A DNA stretch of 64,000 nucleotides from Huaxiibacter chinensis (lineage in GTDB: Bacteria > Pseudomonadota > Gammaproteobacteria > Enterobacterales > Enterobacteriaceae). Of this stretch, positions 20,541 through 35,375 are shown piece after piece (positions within the stretch are counted from its first letter, which is position 1; each line of letters begins with the position of its first letter). Where the stretch lies: positions 124,001 through 188,000 of the forward strand of contig NZ_JAJVHF010000006.1 of the NCBI RefSeq assembly GCF_022171985.1, given 5' to 3'. The notes beneath the pieces are model-generated. The model made no database searches and was not told the origin of the DNA. It saw only the letters and a program-made list of their open reading frames with translations. Position numbers and translations under genes: made by a program.

Positions 20541-21404
20541 ATGATTCGCAGTATGACCGCCTACGCCCGGCGTGAAATCAAGGGTAGCTGGGGTAGCGCT
20601 ACCTGGGAAATGCGCTCGGTAAACCAGCGCTATCTGGAAACCTATTTCCGTATGCCGGAGCAATTCCGCAGCCTGGAGCCCGTCGTACGTGAGCGAATTC
20701 GTGCGCGCCTGACGCGTGGCAAGGTCGAGTGCAACCTGCGCTTTGAACCTGATGCGAGCGCACAAGGTGAACTGATCCTTAACGAAAAGCTGGCTAAACA
20801 GCTGGTCAACGCGGCGAACTGGGTCAAAATGCAGAGCGATGAAGGGGAAATTAATCCTGTCGACATTCTGCGCTGGCCGGGCGTAATGGCCGCCGGCGAG
20901 CAGGATCTGGATGCGATTACCGCTGAAATCCTCGGTGCGCTTGACGGCGCGCTGGACGACTTTATCGTGGCCCGCGAAACCGAAGGTCAGGCGCTTAAAA
21001 CGATGATTGAACAGCGTCTGGAAGGCGTCAGCGTTGAGGTACAGAAAGTGCGCGCGCATATGCCAGAAGTGCTGCAATGGCAGCGCGAACGTCTGGTCGC
21101 CAAACTGGAAGAAGCCGAAGTGCAGCTGGAAAACACGCGTCTTGAGCAAGAACTGGTCCTTATGGCCCAGCGCGTTGACGTGGCCGAAGAGCTTGATCGC
21201 CTCGAAGCGCATGTAAAAGAGACGTACAACATTCTGAAGAAAAAGGAAGCCGTTGGCCGCCGTCTGGACTTTATGATGCAGGAGTTCAACCGCGAATCGA
21301 ATACGCTGGCGTCAAAATCCATTAACTCTGACGTGACGAATTCCGCGATTGAGCTGAAAGTGCTTATCGAACAGATGCGTGAGCAGATTCAGAATATCGA
21401 GTAA
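20541..21404 (+). CDS. yicC: YicC family endoribonuclease
   Basis: 287 residues, MIRSMTAYARREIKGSWGSATWEMRSVN..., matching remembered E. coli YicC. This family was reported as an endoribonuclease acting on small RNAs such as RyhB. GGGA lies 7 bases before the chosen ATG; an in-frame ATG two codons upstream is too close to it. The C-terminal part (residues 190-287) is rich in heptad-like charged helices ending in IELKVLIEQMREQIQNIE. Confidence 0.93.
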   Translation: MIRSMTAYARREIKGSWGSATWEMRSVNQRYLETYFRMPEQFRSLEPVVRERIRARLTRGKVECNLRFEPDASAQGELILNEKLAKQLVNAANWVKMQSDEGEINPVDILRWPGVMAAGEQDLDAITAEILGALDGALDDFIVARETEGQALKTMIEQRLEGVSVEVQKVRAHMPEVLQWQRERLVAKLEEAEVQLENTRLEQELVLMAQRVDVAEELDRLEAHVKETYNILKKKEAVGRRLDFMMQEFNRESNTLASKSINSDVTNSAIELKVLIEQMREQIQNIE

Positions 21405-21444
21405 CCGTTACGTTTTCTTAATGCGTAAAGTCTTATCGGTTAAC

Positions 21445-21468
21445 AAGGTCATAATTCATTATGACCTT
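21445..21468 (+). terminator. Rho-independent terminator after yicC
   Basis: AAGGTCATAA (21445-21454), loop TTCA and TTATGACCTT (21459-21468), followed by TTATTTTTTA. Ten-base-pair perfect stem. Confidence 0.9.
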
Positions 21469-21606
21469 TTATTTTTTACATTTATTCACCATTGAAGGTT
21501 CTCCTTAAGCCCTCTTTGCCCATCTCAGCCCAGGAATTTCTTTAGATTATTTGATACACTGCGCTTCGCCTTCCCTATCCAAAATGTTTAATGTCCAGGA
21601 AACATA

Positions 21607-23538
21607 ATGGCAAACATCAACTTATCACTTGAGGAATCCCGAAGCCTCCCGGTTGATCGTGAGTTCCGGCAGGACATTAACCTGCTGCGTGGAATTGCCA
21701 TTCTCTCTGTCGTGTTTTATCACTTTGCCGCCACGCTGCTCCCGGGCGGGTTTGTCGGCGTCGATGTCTTTTTTGTGATATCCGGCTTCCTGATGACCAA
21801 AATTATCGCCACGGCACTGGATAAGCGAACCTTCAGTTTCTTTACCTTTTATGCGGCACGCTGTAAACGGATTATTCCGGCACTATTAGTTATGTGCCTA
21901 ATATTATCCGCTGCAACCTATTTCTGGTTACCCACCAGTGAATATAAAAAACTGGGTAATTACGTTGGCTACGCCGCTTTATTTATTTCCAATCTCAAAT
22001 TGAACAAAGAATCGGGAGATTATTTCGCTACCGACTCTCACGAAAATTGGTTCCTGCACACCTGGTCTCTGTCCGTCGAATGGCAGTTTTATCTGGTATT
22101 ACCCTTCATTATGATGGCCTTATATCCCCTCAGGAAACGGGTGGATATGGGATTGTGCCTGTTAATACTGGCTGTGGGTTCGTTATGGTTTAGTTTAACC
22201 AGCGCCACGGTAGATGCTTCTACACGCTTTTATCTCATGCCGTATCGTGCCTGGGAGATGCTCTGTGGCGGGGTCGTCTGGTACGCCGCAAAGCGCTTTA
22301 CTCCGCCGATGTCCCTGCGTCCCCTTGCGGCGATCGCGGGATATTCGCTGATTCTTCTGTCTCTGCTGTTTATCCATGCTGAAGATGCCTGGCCTGGCCT
22401 GCTGACAGTGATCCCGGTAACGGGGGCAATGCTTGTGATCTTCAGCCATTATTCCCCGCTGGTGAACGTGATTGACCGCAACTTCCGCTGGGTCGGGCTA
22501 AGTTCCTATTCTGTATATTTATGGCACTGGCCCATTGCCGTCTTTTTAGTGTATGCCGGCCATCAGCATGACGTTTTATGGGTGTTTAGCGCTATCGCGC
22601 TCTCATTCGTTGCCGGGTGGTTATCCTGGGTGCTGGTTGAACAACCGGCAAAAGAGTTTTTAAATCAGCGCTCGGCCGTGGCGTTTTGGTCGGTCCTGTT
22701 TGGTTTTATCGGTATTGCCTGGGTATTTAGCTATCTGGTCAAAAATGAATATCTTGTCAGCCGCCCCGATCCCATGGTCGATAAAATCGCTGCGCAAGCG
22801 CATAACAAGAACTTTGCCGTCGACCCTAAAACGCATTTAAGTTATTACGGTACCGGCGAGCCTGCCGCCATTATTATTGGCGACAGCCATGCAGAGGCCA
22901 CGGCCACCGCGCTCGCAGAAGCGGCCAGGGAGTCTGGTTCCGTTATTGGCATAACCTACTCAGGCTGCCCTACGCTTGCCAATGCCGAGCTGACGGAGCA
23001 TAACCGTTGCGGGAAATTTAACCGTTCACTGACTAACAAACTGCGTGAATACCCGGCGAATGTCCCGGTGGTCATTGTGAATCGCCTGACGCACTACGCT
23101 GAAAATAAACAGGTTATCTTTAAATCGGCTGCTCAGAATGCAGGCTCTTATCAGACACAGTATGCTGATTCTATTGTGGAGATGGCTTGCACGCTTAACC
23201 GCGATCACCCTGTTTATCTGGTCCATCCCGTTCCTGAAATGGGCGAAAACGTGCCACGGACTTTGTCTCACCGCCTGATGACCCAGGGAACTGCCCAGGA
23301 TATTTCTTTGCCGCTAACGGTGTATCAGCAACGAAACCGCATGGTGATTGATGCGCAAAATCGGGCTGCACAACAGTGTGGCGTGAAGGTTCTCGCCCCA
23401 GATGATTATCTTTGTACGTCAGGTCGCTGCATGGGGAGCCATAACCTACAGCCCCTCTATTTTGACGATAATCATCTCAGCGAGACGGGGAACAAATGGC
23501 TCGTACCCATGTTCCAGACCATCTTTAACAAACACTGA
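21607..23538 (+). CDS. AT3-SGNH membrane acyltransferase (OafB-type)
   Basis: 643 residues. The N-terminal acyltransferase-3 domain (about residues 20-370) has roughly ten membrane helices and the conserved LRGIAILSVVFYHF and VGVDVFFVISGFLM motifs. The periplasmic C-terminal SGNH hydrolase-like domain has IIIGDSHAE (Asp426-Ser427-His428) and the catalytic Asp/His in FDDNHLSE (His623). Such proteins O-acylate, usually acetylate, sugars of LPS, O-antigen or other surface glycans. The gene stands alone between a yicC terminator and yicG, where E. coli K-12 has dinD. AT-richer codons at the N-terminus suggest it is accessory. The acceptor is unknown. Confidence 0.88.
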   Translation: MANINLSLEESRSLPVDREFRQDINLLRGIAILSVVFYHFAATLLPGGFVGVDVFFVISGFLMTKIIATALDKRTFSFFTFYAARCKRIIPALLVMCLILSAATYFWLPTSEYKKLGNYVGYAALFISNLKLNKESGDYFATDSHENWFLHTWSLSVEWQFYLVLPFIMMALYPLRKRVDMGLCLLILAVGSLWFSLTSATVDASTRFYLMPYRAWEMLCGGVVWYAAKRFTPPMSLRPLAAIAGYSLILLSLLFIHAEDAWPGLLTVIPVTGAMLVIFSHYSPLVNVIDRNFRWVGLSSYSVYLWHWPIAVFLVYAGHQHDVLWVFSAIALSFVAGWLSWVLVEQPAKEFLNQRSAVAFWSVLFGFIGIAWVFSYLVKNEYLVSRPDPMVDKIAAQAHNKNFAVDPKTHLSYYGTGEPAAIIIGDSHAEATATALAEAARESGSVIGITYSGCPTLANAELTEHNRCGKFNRSLTNKLREYPANVPVVIVNRLTHYAENKQVIFKSAAQNAGSYQTQYADSIVEMACTLNRDHPVYLVHPVPEMGENVPRTLSHRLMTQGTAQDISLPLTVYQQRNRMVIDAQNRAAQQCGVKVLAPDDYLCTSGRCMGSHNLQPLYFDDNHLSETGNKWLVPMFQTIFNKH

Positions 23539-23708
23539 CTCAATACATGAGTAAATCTAATGGCTGATTTAGTTTATTAGCCACCATGAGCAGCAATAAG
23601 CGCAAACATGAATAAGAAAAACTAAGGGTAACAACCTCGCACAAGAAAATCTCAATCGTGACGCTGCTCACGAAACGTTACCCTACCGCCCTCAACTCTG
23701 GGGGATGA

Positions 23709-24326
23709 ATGCTTCTACATACTCTTTATCTGATCGGCATCACGGCTGAAGCGATGACTGGCGCGTTAGCTGCCGGACGCCGCCGCATGGATACTTTTGG
23801 CGTCATTATTATCGCCACAGCGACAGCCCTTGGTGGGGGGTCGGTTCGCGATATTTTGCTGGGCCATTATCCCTTAGGCTGGGTGAAGCACCCTGAATAT
23901 GTCGTGATCGTCGCGGCTGCGGCGGTGTTAACAACGCTGGCAGCGCCTGTCATGCCCCATTTAAGGCGCCTGTTTTTAGTGCTGGACGCACTGGGTCTGG
24001 TTGTTTTCTCCATTATCGGTGCGCAAATTGCACTGGATATGGGTGAAGGCCCGATCATCGCGATAATTGCTGCTGTGGTTACCGGCGTGTTTGGCGGCGT
24101 ATTGCGCGATATGTTCTGCAAGCGCATCCCCCTTGTTTTTCAAAAAGAGCTTTATGCGGGCATATCATTTGCCTCAGCTGTTCTGTACATCGCTTTGCAG
24201 CATTATGTGTCCAATCAGGAGGTCGTGGTCATTGCCACATTGCTGTTTGGTTTTACCACCAGACTGCTGGCCCTGCGATTGAAGCTAGGTTTACCGGTAT
24301 TTCATTACACGCATGACACGCATTGA
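23709..24326 (+). CDS. yicG: TRIC-type small membrane channel/transporter family protein
   Basis: 205 residues, about seven membrane helices in the two-repeat UPF0126 layout. Repeat motifs are [11 protein letters not shown] (residues 40-50) and GGVLRDMFC (near 128-137). It matches remembered E. coli YicG almost residue for residue. The family is related to trimeric intracellular cation channels; the substrate in bacteria is not established here. It is flanked on both sides by accessory envelope-modifying genes. Confidence 0.9.
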   Translation: MLLHTLYLIGITAEAMTGALAAGRRRMDTFGVIIIATATALGGGSVRDILLGHYPLGWVKHPEYVVIVAAAAVLTTLAAPVMPHLRRLFLVLDALGLVVFSIIGAQIALDMGEGPIIAIIAAVVTGVFGGVLRDMFCKRIPLVFQKELYAGISFASAVLYIALQHYVSNQEVVVIATLLFGFTTRLLALRLKLGLPVFHYTHDTH

Positions 24327-24439
24327 TTTCTTAACGGAACGACAACAGGTCCGAAAAAGCACATGAAGTGCATAAATCAGCCTCTTAAAGCGGGATATAC
24401 TGCTGAGCGCCTGCATCCATAAAATAGCTCTAAGAAATA

Positions 24440-27846
<3,407 letters not shown>

Positions 27847-27988
27847 TTAATTTTTGTTGCTGCAAATGACAGGAAAAACAGGATAACGGTGTGCAAAATT
27901 CTTTTATTGAATGGAAAAAGTGTGACAAAGGCTACGTCACGAGGCGGCGACGTGTATAATAAGCCCGTATGTAGGACTTCATCGCTAA

Positions 27989-28630
<642 letters not shown>

Positions 28631-28684
28631 ACCCACATTCAGTATCATGCCCAGTCATTTCTTCATCTGTGGAGCATTTTAAGT

Positions 28685-28960
28685 ATGGCACGCGTAACTG
28701 TTCAGGACGCTGTAGAGAAAATTGGTAACCGTTTTGACCTGGTACTGGTCGCCGCGCGTCGCGCTCGTCAGATGCAGTCCGGTGGTAAAGATCCGCTGGT
28801 ACCAGAAGAAAACGATAAAACCACCGTTATTGCGCTGCGTGAAATCGAAGAAGGTCTGATCAACAGCCAGATCCTCGACGTACGTGAGCGCCAGGAGCAG
28901 CAAGAGCAGGAAGCCGCAGAACTGCAGGCCGTCACCGCCATTGCTGAAGGTCGTCGTTAA
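28685..28960 (+). CDS. rpoZ: RNA polymerase omega subunit
   Basis: 91 residues, [20 protein letters not shown]..., with the conserved [10 protein letters not shown] segment. It aids beta-prime folding and forms one ppGpp site of RNA polymerase, consistent with the adjacent spoT. It follows gmk by 54 bp with GTGGAGCATTTTAAGT before the ATG. Confidence 0.98.
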   Translation: MARVTVQDAVEKIGNRFDLVLVAARRARQMQSGGKDPLVPEENDKTTVIALREIEEGLINSQILDVRERQEQQEQEAAELQAVTAIAEGRR

Positions 28961-28979
28961 TTAATCCTGCGGGTCGCCC

Positions 28980-31091
28980 TTGTATCTGTTTGAAAGCCTG
29001 AATCAACTGATTCAAACCTACCTGCCTGAAGACCAAATCAAACGTCTTCAGCAGGCGTATCTCGTTGCACGTGACGCTCACGAGGGTCAGACACGTTCAA
29101 GCGGTGAACCCTATATCACGCACCCGGTTGCAGTCGCCTGCATTCTGGCCGAGATGAAACTCGACTATGAAACGCTGATGGCTGCGCTTCTGCATGACGT
29201 GATCGAAGATACCCCCGCCACCTACCAGGATATGGAACAGCTGTTTGGCAAAAGCGTTGCCGAACTGGTGGAAGGGGTCTCTAAGCTTGATAAGCTGAAG
29301 TTCCGCGATAAGAAAGAGGCGCAAGCCGAAAACTTCCGCAAGATGATTATGGCGATGGTGCAGGATATCCGCGTCATTCTCATCAAACTGGCTGACCGCA
29401 CCCATAACATGCGCACGCTGGGCTCTTTGCGCCCGGACAAACGTCGCCGCATTGCTCGCGAAACCCTCGAAATCTACAGCCCGCTGGCGCACCGTTTAGG
29501 CATACATCACATTAAAACCGAGCTGGAAGAGCTGGGTTTTGAAGCCCTGTATCCAAACCGCTATCGTGTGATTAAAGAGGTGGTGAAAGCCGCACGCGGC
29601 AACCGTAAAGAGATGATTCAAAAAATCCTCTCTGAAATTGAAGGCCGTTTACAGGAAGCGGGAATTCCGTGCCGCGTCAGCGGTCGCGAAAAGCACCTGT
29701 ACTCCATCTACTGCAAGATGGTGCTTAAAGAGCAGCGTTTTCACTCCATCATGGATATCTACGCATTCCGCGTGATCGTTCATGATTCCGACACCTGTTA
29801 TCGCGTACTCGGTCAGATGCACAGCCTGTACAAACCGCGTCCAGGGCGCATGAAAGATTACATCGCCATTCCAAAAGCGAACGGCTATCAATCTTTGCAC
29901 ACCTCGATGATCGGTCCCCACGGCGTGCCTGTCGAAGTACAAATCCGCACTGAAGATATGGATCAGATGGCGGAAATGGGTGTTGCTGCACACTGGGCGT
30001 ATAAAGAGCACGGTGAAACCAGCACGACCGCGCAAATCCGCGCCCAGCGCTGGATGCAAAGCCTGCTGGAGCTGCAACAGAGCGCCGGTAGCTCGTTTGA
30101 ATTTATCGAGAGCGTTAAATCCGATCTCTTCCCGGATGAGATTTACGTTTTCACGCCAGAAGGCCGCATTGTCGAACTGCCCGCAGGCGCTACACCGGTC
30201 GATTTCGCCTATGCCGTTCATACCGATATCGGACATGCCTGCGTGGGCGCTCGCGTCGACAGACAGCCTTATCCGCTGTCGCAGCCGCTGACAAGCGGCC
30301 AGACGGTCGAAATCATTACCGCCCCGGGCGCTCGTCCGAACGCGGCGTGGCTGAACTTTGTTGTCAGCTCGAAAGCGCGCGCCAAAATTCGTCAACTGCT
30401 GAAAAACCTCAAGCGTGACGACTCCGTCAGCCTTGGGCGTCGTTTGCTTAACCACGCGTTGGGCGGCAGCCGTAAGCTGGCCGAAATCCCGCCAGAGAAC
30501 ATTCAGCGCGAGTTGGACCGCATGAAGCTCGCCGTCCTTGACGATCTGCTGGCTGAAATTGGGCTGGGCAATGCGATGAGCGTTGTGGTGGCGAAAAACC
30601 TGCAGCAAGGTGATGCTTCCGCGCCAGCGACCACCACGCAGGGTCAGGGTCATCTGCCGATTAAAGGCGCCGATGGCGTGCTGATTACCTTTGCAAAATG
30701 TTGCCGACCGATTCCTGGCGACCCGATTATTGCCCACGTCAGCCCGGGTAAAGGCCTTGTTATCCATCACGAATCCTGCCGTAACATCCGTGGCTATCAG
30801 AAAGAGCCTGAGAAGTTTATGGCGGTCGAATGGGATAAAGAGACCGCACAAGAATTTATCACCGAAATTAAGGTCGATATGTTCAACCACCAGGGTGCAC
30901 TGGCAAACCTGACGGCGGCAATCAATACGGCCACTTCCAACATTCAGAGCCTGAACACGGAAGAGAAAGATGGCCGCGTTTACAGCGCATTTATACGCCT
31001 GACGGCCCGCGATCGTGTCCATCTGGCGAACATCATGCGCAAAATCCGCGTGATGCCGGACGTCATCAAAGTGACGCGTAACCGAAACTAG
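28980..31091 (+). CDS. spoT: Bifunctional (p)ppGpp synthetase/hydrolase
   Basis: 703 residues from a TTG start (LYLFESLNQL...), the same rare start as E. coli spoT. HD hydrolase domain at residues 25-200, with the metal His-Asp pair in LLHDVIEDT (72-73). The synthetase domain at about 230-340 has RFHSIMDIYAFRV and YKPRPGRMKDYIA. The TGS domain is near 390-445 (VFTPEGRIVELPAGATPVDF), and the C-terminal ACT domain (IKVDMFNHQGALANLTAAI) follows. It degrades and makes the alarmone in response to carbon, lipid and iron stress. Confidence 0.98.
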   Translation: MYLFESLNQLIQTYLPEDQIKRLQQAYLVARDAHEGQTRSSGEPYITHPVAVACILAEMKLDYETLMAALLHDVIEDTPATYQDMEQLFGKSVAELVEGVSKLDKLKFRDKKEAQAENFRKMIMAMVQDIRVILIKLADRTHNMRTLGSLRPDKRRRIARETLEIYSPLAHRLGIHHIKTELEELGFEALYPNRYRVIKEVVKAARGNRKEMIQKILSEIEGRLQEAGIPCRVSGREKHLYSIYCKMVLKEQRFHSIMDIYAFRVIVHDSDTCYRVLGQMHSLYKPRPGRMKDYIAIPKANGYQSLHTSMIGPHGVPVEVQIRTEDMDQMAEMGVAAHWAYKEHGETSTTAQIRAQRWMQSLLELQQSAGSSFEFIESVKSDLFPDEIYVFTPEGRIVELPAGATPVDFAYAVHTDIGHACVGARVDRQPYPLSQPLTSGQTVEIITAPGARPNAAWLNFVVSSKARAKIRQLLKNLKRDDSVSLGRRLLNHALGGSRKLAEIPPENIQRELDRMKLAVLDDLLAEIGLGNAMSVVVAKNLQQGDASAPATTTQGQGHLPIKGADGVLITFAKCCRPIPGDPIIAHVSPGKGLVIHHESCRNIRGYQKEPEKFMAVEWDKETAQEFITEIKVDMFNHQGALANLTAAINTATSNIQSLNTEEKDGRVYSAFIRLTARDRVHLANIMRKIRVMPDVIKVTRNRN

Positions 31092-31095
31092 CCTT

Positions 31096-31791
31096 ATGAA
31101 TGCACAGCGTTATGCGCGGATTTGTGAAATGCTCGCCAGGCGTCAGCCTGACCTCACGGTGTGCATGGAGCAGGTCCATAAACCTCATAACGTCTCTGCC
31201 ATTGTGCGTACCGCCGACGCCGTTGGCGTGCATGAAGTTCACGCCGTCTGGCCGGGGAACCGCATGCGCACCATGGCTTCCAGCGCCGCAGGCAGCAACA
31301 GCTGGGTAACGGTAACCACGCATTCCACCATTGCAGATGCCGTGTCGCAGCTCAAGGCGCGCGGTATGCAAATCCTTGCCACCCACCTTTCCGATGATGC
31401 CGTTGATTTTCGTGAGATCGACTATACGCGCCCGACCTGCATCCTGATGGGTCAGGAAAAAACCGGGATCACGCAAGAAGCGCTGGATCTGGCGGATCGG
31501 GACATCATCATCCCGATGACCGGCATGGTGCAGTCGTTGAACGTCTCCGTCGCCTCAGCGCTGATTCTGTATGAAGCCCAGCGCCAGCGTCAGAATGCGG
31601 GCATGTATAAGCGCAGCAACAGTATGTTGCCGGAAGAAGAGCAACAGCGTTTGCTGTTTGAAGGCGGTTATCCCGTGCTGGCCCGCGTGGCAAAACAGAA
31701 AAATTTGCCTTACCCCCACGTTAATGCGCAGGGCGAGATCGAAGCCGATGCTGCGTGGTGGGCCACGATGCAATCGGCGAAGTTAAGATGA
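31096..31791 (+). CDS. trmH: tRNA (guanosine-18-2'-O)-methyltransferase
   Basis: A SPOUT methyltransferase acting on the D-loop G18 of tRNAs; also called spoU. 231 residues, with the knot motifs HKPHNVSAIVRTADAVGV, LMGQEKTGI and IPMTGMVQSLNVSVASALI. It follows spoT by 4 bp and overlaps recG by 4 (ATGA). Confidence 0.97.
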   Translation: MNAQRYARICEMLARRQPDLTVCMEQVHKPHNVSAIVRTADAVGVHEVHAVWPGNRMRTMASSAAGSNSWVTVTTHSTIADAVSQLKARGMQILATHLSDDAVDFREIDYTRPTCILMGQEKTGITQEALDLADRDIIIPMTGMVQSLNVSVASALILYEAQRQRQNAGMYKRSNSMLPEEEQQRLLFEGGYPVLARVAKQKNLPYPHVNAQGEIEADAAWWATMQSAKLR

Positions 31792-33869
31792 AAGGCCGTC
31801 TGCTGGACGCGATACCCCTTAACTCGCTGACCGGCGTAGGTGCGGCGCAAAGTAACAAACTGGCCAAAATCGGCCTGCACACCGTTCAGGATTTACTTCT
31901 TCATCTCCCCTTACGCTACGAAGATCGCACGCAGCTTTATGCCATTGGCGATCTCCTGCCGGGTATCTACGCCACCGTCGAAGGCGAAGTCCTGAACTGT
32001 AACGTGACGTTTGGCGGTCGCCGAATGATGACCTGCCAGATTAGCGACGGCTCCGGCATTCTTACCCTGCGCTTTTTCAATTTCAGCGCAGCAATGAAAA
32101 ACAGCCTCGCCACCGGGCGACGCGTGCTGGCTTACGGCGAGGCAAAACGCGGCAAATACGGCGCGGAAATGATCCACCCTGAGTATCGGGTACAGGGCGA
32201 TCTCAGCACCCCAGAATTGCAGGACACGCTGACGCCGGTCTACCCCACCACCGAAGGCATTAAGCAGGCGACGCTGCGCAAACTCACCGACCAGGCGCTT
32301 GAACTGCTCGACACCTGCGCCATCGCTGAACTGTTACCGCCTGAGCTGGCACAAGGCATGATGAGCCTGCCGGAGGCGCTGCGCACGCTGCATCGCCCGC
32401 CGCCCACCCTGCAGCTCAGCGACTTAGAAAGCGGGCACCACCCTGCCCAGCGGCGGCTTATCCTTGAAGAATTACTGGCGCATAACCTGAGCATGCTGGC
32501 GTTACGCGCCGGGGCACAGCGGTTTCACGCCCTGCCGTTAAAGGCGAAGGATGATTTAAAAGATAAGCTGCTGGCCTCATTACCCTTTAAACCTACCGCG
32601 GCTCAGAAACGCGTCACCGCAGAAATTGAACATGACCTGGCGCTTGATATTCCTATGATGCGTCTTGTTCAGGGCGACGTGGGATCGGGTAAAACGCTGG
32701 TGGCGGCGCTCGCCGCACTGCGCGCCATTGCGCTGGGTAAACAGGTGGCGCTCATGGCGCCGACGGAACTGCTCGCCGAGCAACATGCGATCAACTTCCG
32801 CAACTGGTTCGAACCGCTTGGCATTGAAGTGGGCTGGCTTGCCGGCAAGCAAAAAGGGAAAGCGCGACTTGCGCAGCAGGAGGCGATTGCCAGCGGTCAG
32901 GTGCAGATGGTGGTCGGGACGCACGCCATATTCCAGGAACAGGTGCAGTTCAACGGTCTGGCGCTGGTGATCATTGATGAGCAGCACCGCTTTGGCGTTC
33001 ATCAGCGGCTGGCGTTGCGCGAAAAAGGCCAACAGCAAGGATTCCACCCGCATCAGTTAATCATGACGGCCACGCCGATCCCGCGTACGCTGGCAATGAC
33101 GGCCTATGCCGATCTCGACACCTCCACCATCGATGAGCTGCCTCCGGGACGTACCCCTGTTACCACGGTCGCGATTCCGGACACCCGCCGCAGCGAGATT
33201 ATCGAGCGCGTGCGGCAGGCCAGCACCACGGAGAATCGTCAGGCCTACTGGGTGTGTACGCTGATTGAAGAGTCCGACCTTCTGGAAGCCCAGGCGGCAG
33301 AGGCCACGTGGGAAGAGTTAAAGCTGGCTCTGCCAGAACTCCGGATTGGGCTGGTCCATGGGCGAATGAAACCCGCAGAGAAGCAGGCGGTGATGCACGC
33401 CTTTAAACAGGGCGAGTTGCATTTGCTGGTTGCTACTACCGTGATTGAAGTGGGCGTGGATGTACCTAATGCCAGCCTGATGATTATTGAAAATCCGGAG
33501 CGCCTCGGGCTTGCGCAACTCCACCAGCTGCGTGGTCGGGTGGGTCGCGGATCGGTGGCGTCTCACTGCGTGCTGCTCTTTAAATCGCCTCTTTCCCGAA
33601 CCGCACAGATGCGCCTGCAGGTTCTGCGCGACAGTAATGATGGCTTCGTCATCGCGCAAAAAGACCTCGAAATTCGTGGCCCCGGTGAACTCCTCGGCAC
33701 CCGCCAAACGGGTAATGCGGAATTTAAAGTGGCGGATTTGATGCGCGATCAGGCCATGATCCCCGAAGTTCAGCGTCTGGCACGCCATATTCATGAACGT
33801 TATCCGGAACAGGCGGCAGCGCTGATTGAACGCTGGATGCCGGAAACCGAACGCTACTCCAACGCCTGA
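31788..33869 (+). CDS. recG: ATP-dependent DNA helicase RecG
   Basis: A branched-DNA translocase for fork reversal and Holliday junction processing. 693 residues from MKGRLLDAIPLNSLTG, identical in length to E. coli. The N-terminal wedge/OB domain is at about 60-150 (RRMMTCQISDGSGIL). Walker A GDVGSGKT, DEQH box IIDEQHRFG, motif III TATPIPRT and motif VI QLRGRVGRG follow. The start overlaps the trmH stop. Confidence 0.98.
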   Translation: MKGRLLDAIPLNSLTGVGAAQSNKLAKIGLHTVQDLLLHLPLRYEDRTQLYAIGDLLPGIYATVEGEVLNCNVTFGGRRMMTCQISDGSGILTLRFFNFSAAMKNSLATGRRVLAYGEAKRGKYGAEMIHPEYRVQGDLSTPELQDTLTPVYPTTEGIKQATLRKLTDQALELLDTCAIAELLPPELAQGMMSLPEALRTLHRPPPTLQLSDLESGHHPAQRRLILEELLAHNLSMLALRAGAQRFHALPLKAKDDLKDKLLASLPFKPTAAQKRVTAEIEHDLALDIPMMRLVQGDVGSGKTLVAALAALRAIALGKQVALMAPTELLAEQHAINFRNWFEPLGIEVGWLAGKQKGKARLAQQEAIASGQVQMVVGTHAIFQEQVQFNGLALVIIDEQHRFGVHQRLALREKGQQQGFHPHQLIMTATPIPRTLAMTAYADLDTSTIDELPPGRTPVTTVAIPDTRRSEIIERVRQASTTENRQAYWVCTLIEESDLLEAQAAEATWEELKLALPELRIGLVHGRMKPAEKQAVMHAFKQGELHLLVATTVIEVGVDVPNASLMIIENPERLGLAQLHQLRGRVGRGSVASHCVLLFKSPLSRTAQMRLQVLRDSNDGFVIAQKDLEIRGPGELLGTRQTGNAEFKVADLMRDQAMIPEVQRLARHIHERYPEQAAALIERWMPETERYSNA

Positions 33870-33971
33870 AACTGCTTACCGAATCTGGTGATAAAAATTA
33901 TAAATGCAATCGTTTGCTTTTACCGTCTGGTCAGATAAAATGCCCGCTTTTCCACCGTGGGATTGCCGCCG

Positions 33972-35366
33972 ATGTCCAGTAACGCCTTAGAGTCCGCTGA
34001 TGCGCAACCGATTGCGCACGCGCAGCATAATAGTGAATTGATCTACCGCCTTGAGGATCGTCCTCCGCTGGCGCAAACGCTGTTCGCAGCCTGTCAGCAT
34101 CTGCTGGCCATGTTTGTTGCGGTCATCACCCCCGCTTTGCTGATCTGCCAGGCTCTCGGTTTACCCGCTCAGGACACGCAGCACATCATCAGCATGTCGC
34201 TGTTCGCCTCTGGTGTCGCCTCCATTATTCAAATAAAAGCCTGGGGGCCGGTGGGCTCGGGTTTACTCTCCATTCAGGGCACCAGCTTTAACTTTGTTGC
34301 CCCGCTGATTATGGGTGGAACGGCGCTTAAAACCGGTGGTGCGGATGTGCCAACCATGATGGCGGCCCTGTTTGGTACGCTGATGCTGGCCAGCTGTACC
34401 GAGATGGTTATCTCCCGCGTACTTCATCTGGCACGCCGCGTGATTACGCCGCTGGTCTCCGGCGTGGTGGTCATGATTATCGGCCTGTCGCTGATTCAGG
34501 TTGGCCTGACCTCTATTGGCGGCGGTTATGCGGCAATGAGCGATCACACCTTTGGCGCGCCGAAAAACCTGCTGCTCGCAGGCGTCGTGCTGGGCATTAT
34601 TATTTTGCTCAACCGTCAGCGTAACCCTTACCTGCGTGTTGCCTCGCTGGTGATCGCCATGGCGGCCGGTTATCTCATGGCCTGGGCGATGGGGATGTTG
34701 CCGGCAACGACCCCACAGACTGACGCGCCGTTGATCATGGTGCCGACGCCGCTGTATTACGGTCTGGGCATTGACTGGAACCTGCTGCTGCCGCTGATGC
34801 TGGTCTTTATGATCACCTCCCTGGAAACGATCGGCGACATTACCGCCACGTCTGACGTCTCTGAACAACCCGTCTCAGGCCCGGTCTACATGAAGCGCCT
34901 GAAAGGCGGCGTGCTGGCAAACGGGCTGAACTCTTTTGTCTCTGCGGTATTTAATACCTTCCCGAACTCCTGCTTCGGTCAGAATAATGGCGTCATCCAG
35001 TTGACCGGCGTCGCAAGCCGCTACGTGGGCTTCGTGGTGGCACTGATGTTGATCGCGCTGGGCCTCTTCCCGGCCGTGAGCGGTTTTGTACAGCACATCC
35101 CAGAGCCCGTGCTGGGCGGCGCCACGCTGGTGATGTTTGGGACTATCGCCGCCTCCGGTGTGCGCATTGTCTCCCGCGAGCCGCTGAACCGTCGTGCCAT
35201 TATGATTATTGCGCTGTCGCTGGCCGTGGGCCTGGGCGTCTCTCAACAACCGCTGATCCTGCAGTTTGCCCCGGACTGGGTGAAAAACCTGCTCTCTTCC
35301 GGCATCGCTGCCGGGGGGATCACCGCCATTGTACTGAACCTCGTTTTCCCGCCTGAAAAGAATTAA
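33972..35366 (+). CDS. xanP: Xanthine:H+ symporter (NCS2 family)
   Basis: 464 residues from ATG at 33972 ([14 protein letters not shown]); an in-frame GTG at 33957 is less likely by comparison with E. coli. It is a 14-helix nucleobase transporter with the NCS2 signature region around [19 protein letters not shown] and [21 protein letters not shown]. Near-identical to remembered E. coli XanP (YicE). In E. coli, gltS lies between recG and this gene; here only about 100 bp separate them. Confidence 0.96.
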   Translation: MSSNALESADAQPIAHAQHNSELIYRLEDRPPLAQTLFAACQHLLAMFVAVITPALLICQALGLPAQDTQHIISMSLFASGVASIIQIKAWGPVGSGLLSIQGTSFNFVAPLIMGGTALKTGGADVPTMMAALFGTLMLASCTEMVISRVLHLARRVITPLVSGVVVMIIGLSLIQVGLTSIGGGYAAMSDHTFGAPKNLLLAGVVLGIIILLNRQRNPYLRVASLVIAMAAGYLMAWAMGMLPATTPQTDAPLIMVPTPLYYGLGIDWNLLLPLMLVFMITSLETIGDITATSDVSEQPVSGPVYMKRLKGGVLANGLNSFVSAVFNTFPNSCFGQNNGVIQLTGVASRYVGFVVALMLIALGLFPAVSGFVQHIPEPVLGGATLVMFGTIAASGVRIVSREPLNRRAIMIIALSLAVGLGVSQQPLILQFAPDWVKNLLSSGIAAGGITAIVLNLVFPPEKN

Positions 35367-35375
35367 TTCCCCTTC

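Noticed and set aside
29649..31022. 457-codon open frame opposite spoT
   Set aside because: Shadow frame on the antisense strand of a conserved gene, with no recognisable domain.
33957..33971. GTG start for xanP five codons upstream
   Set aside because: The ATG at 33972 matches the length and N-terminus remembered for E. coli XanP.
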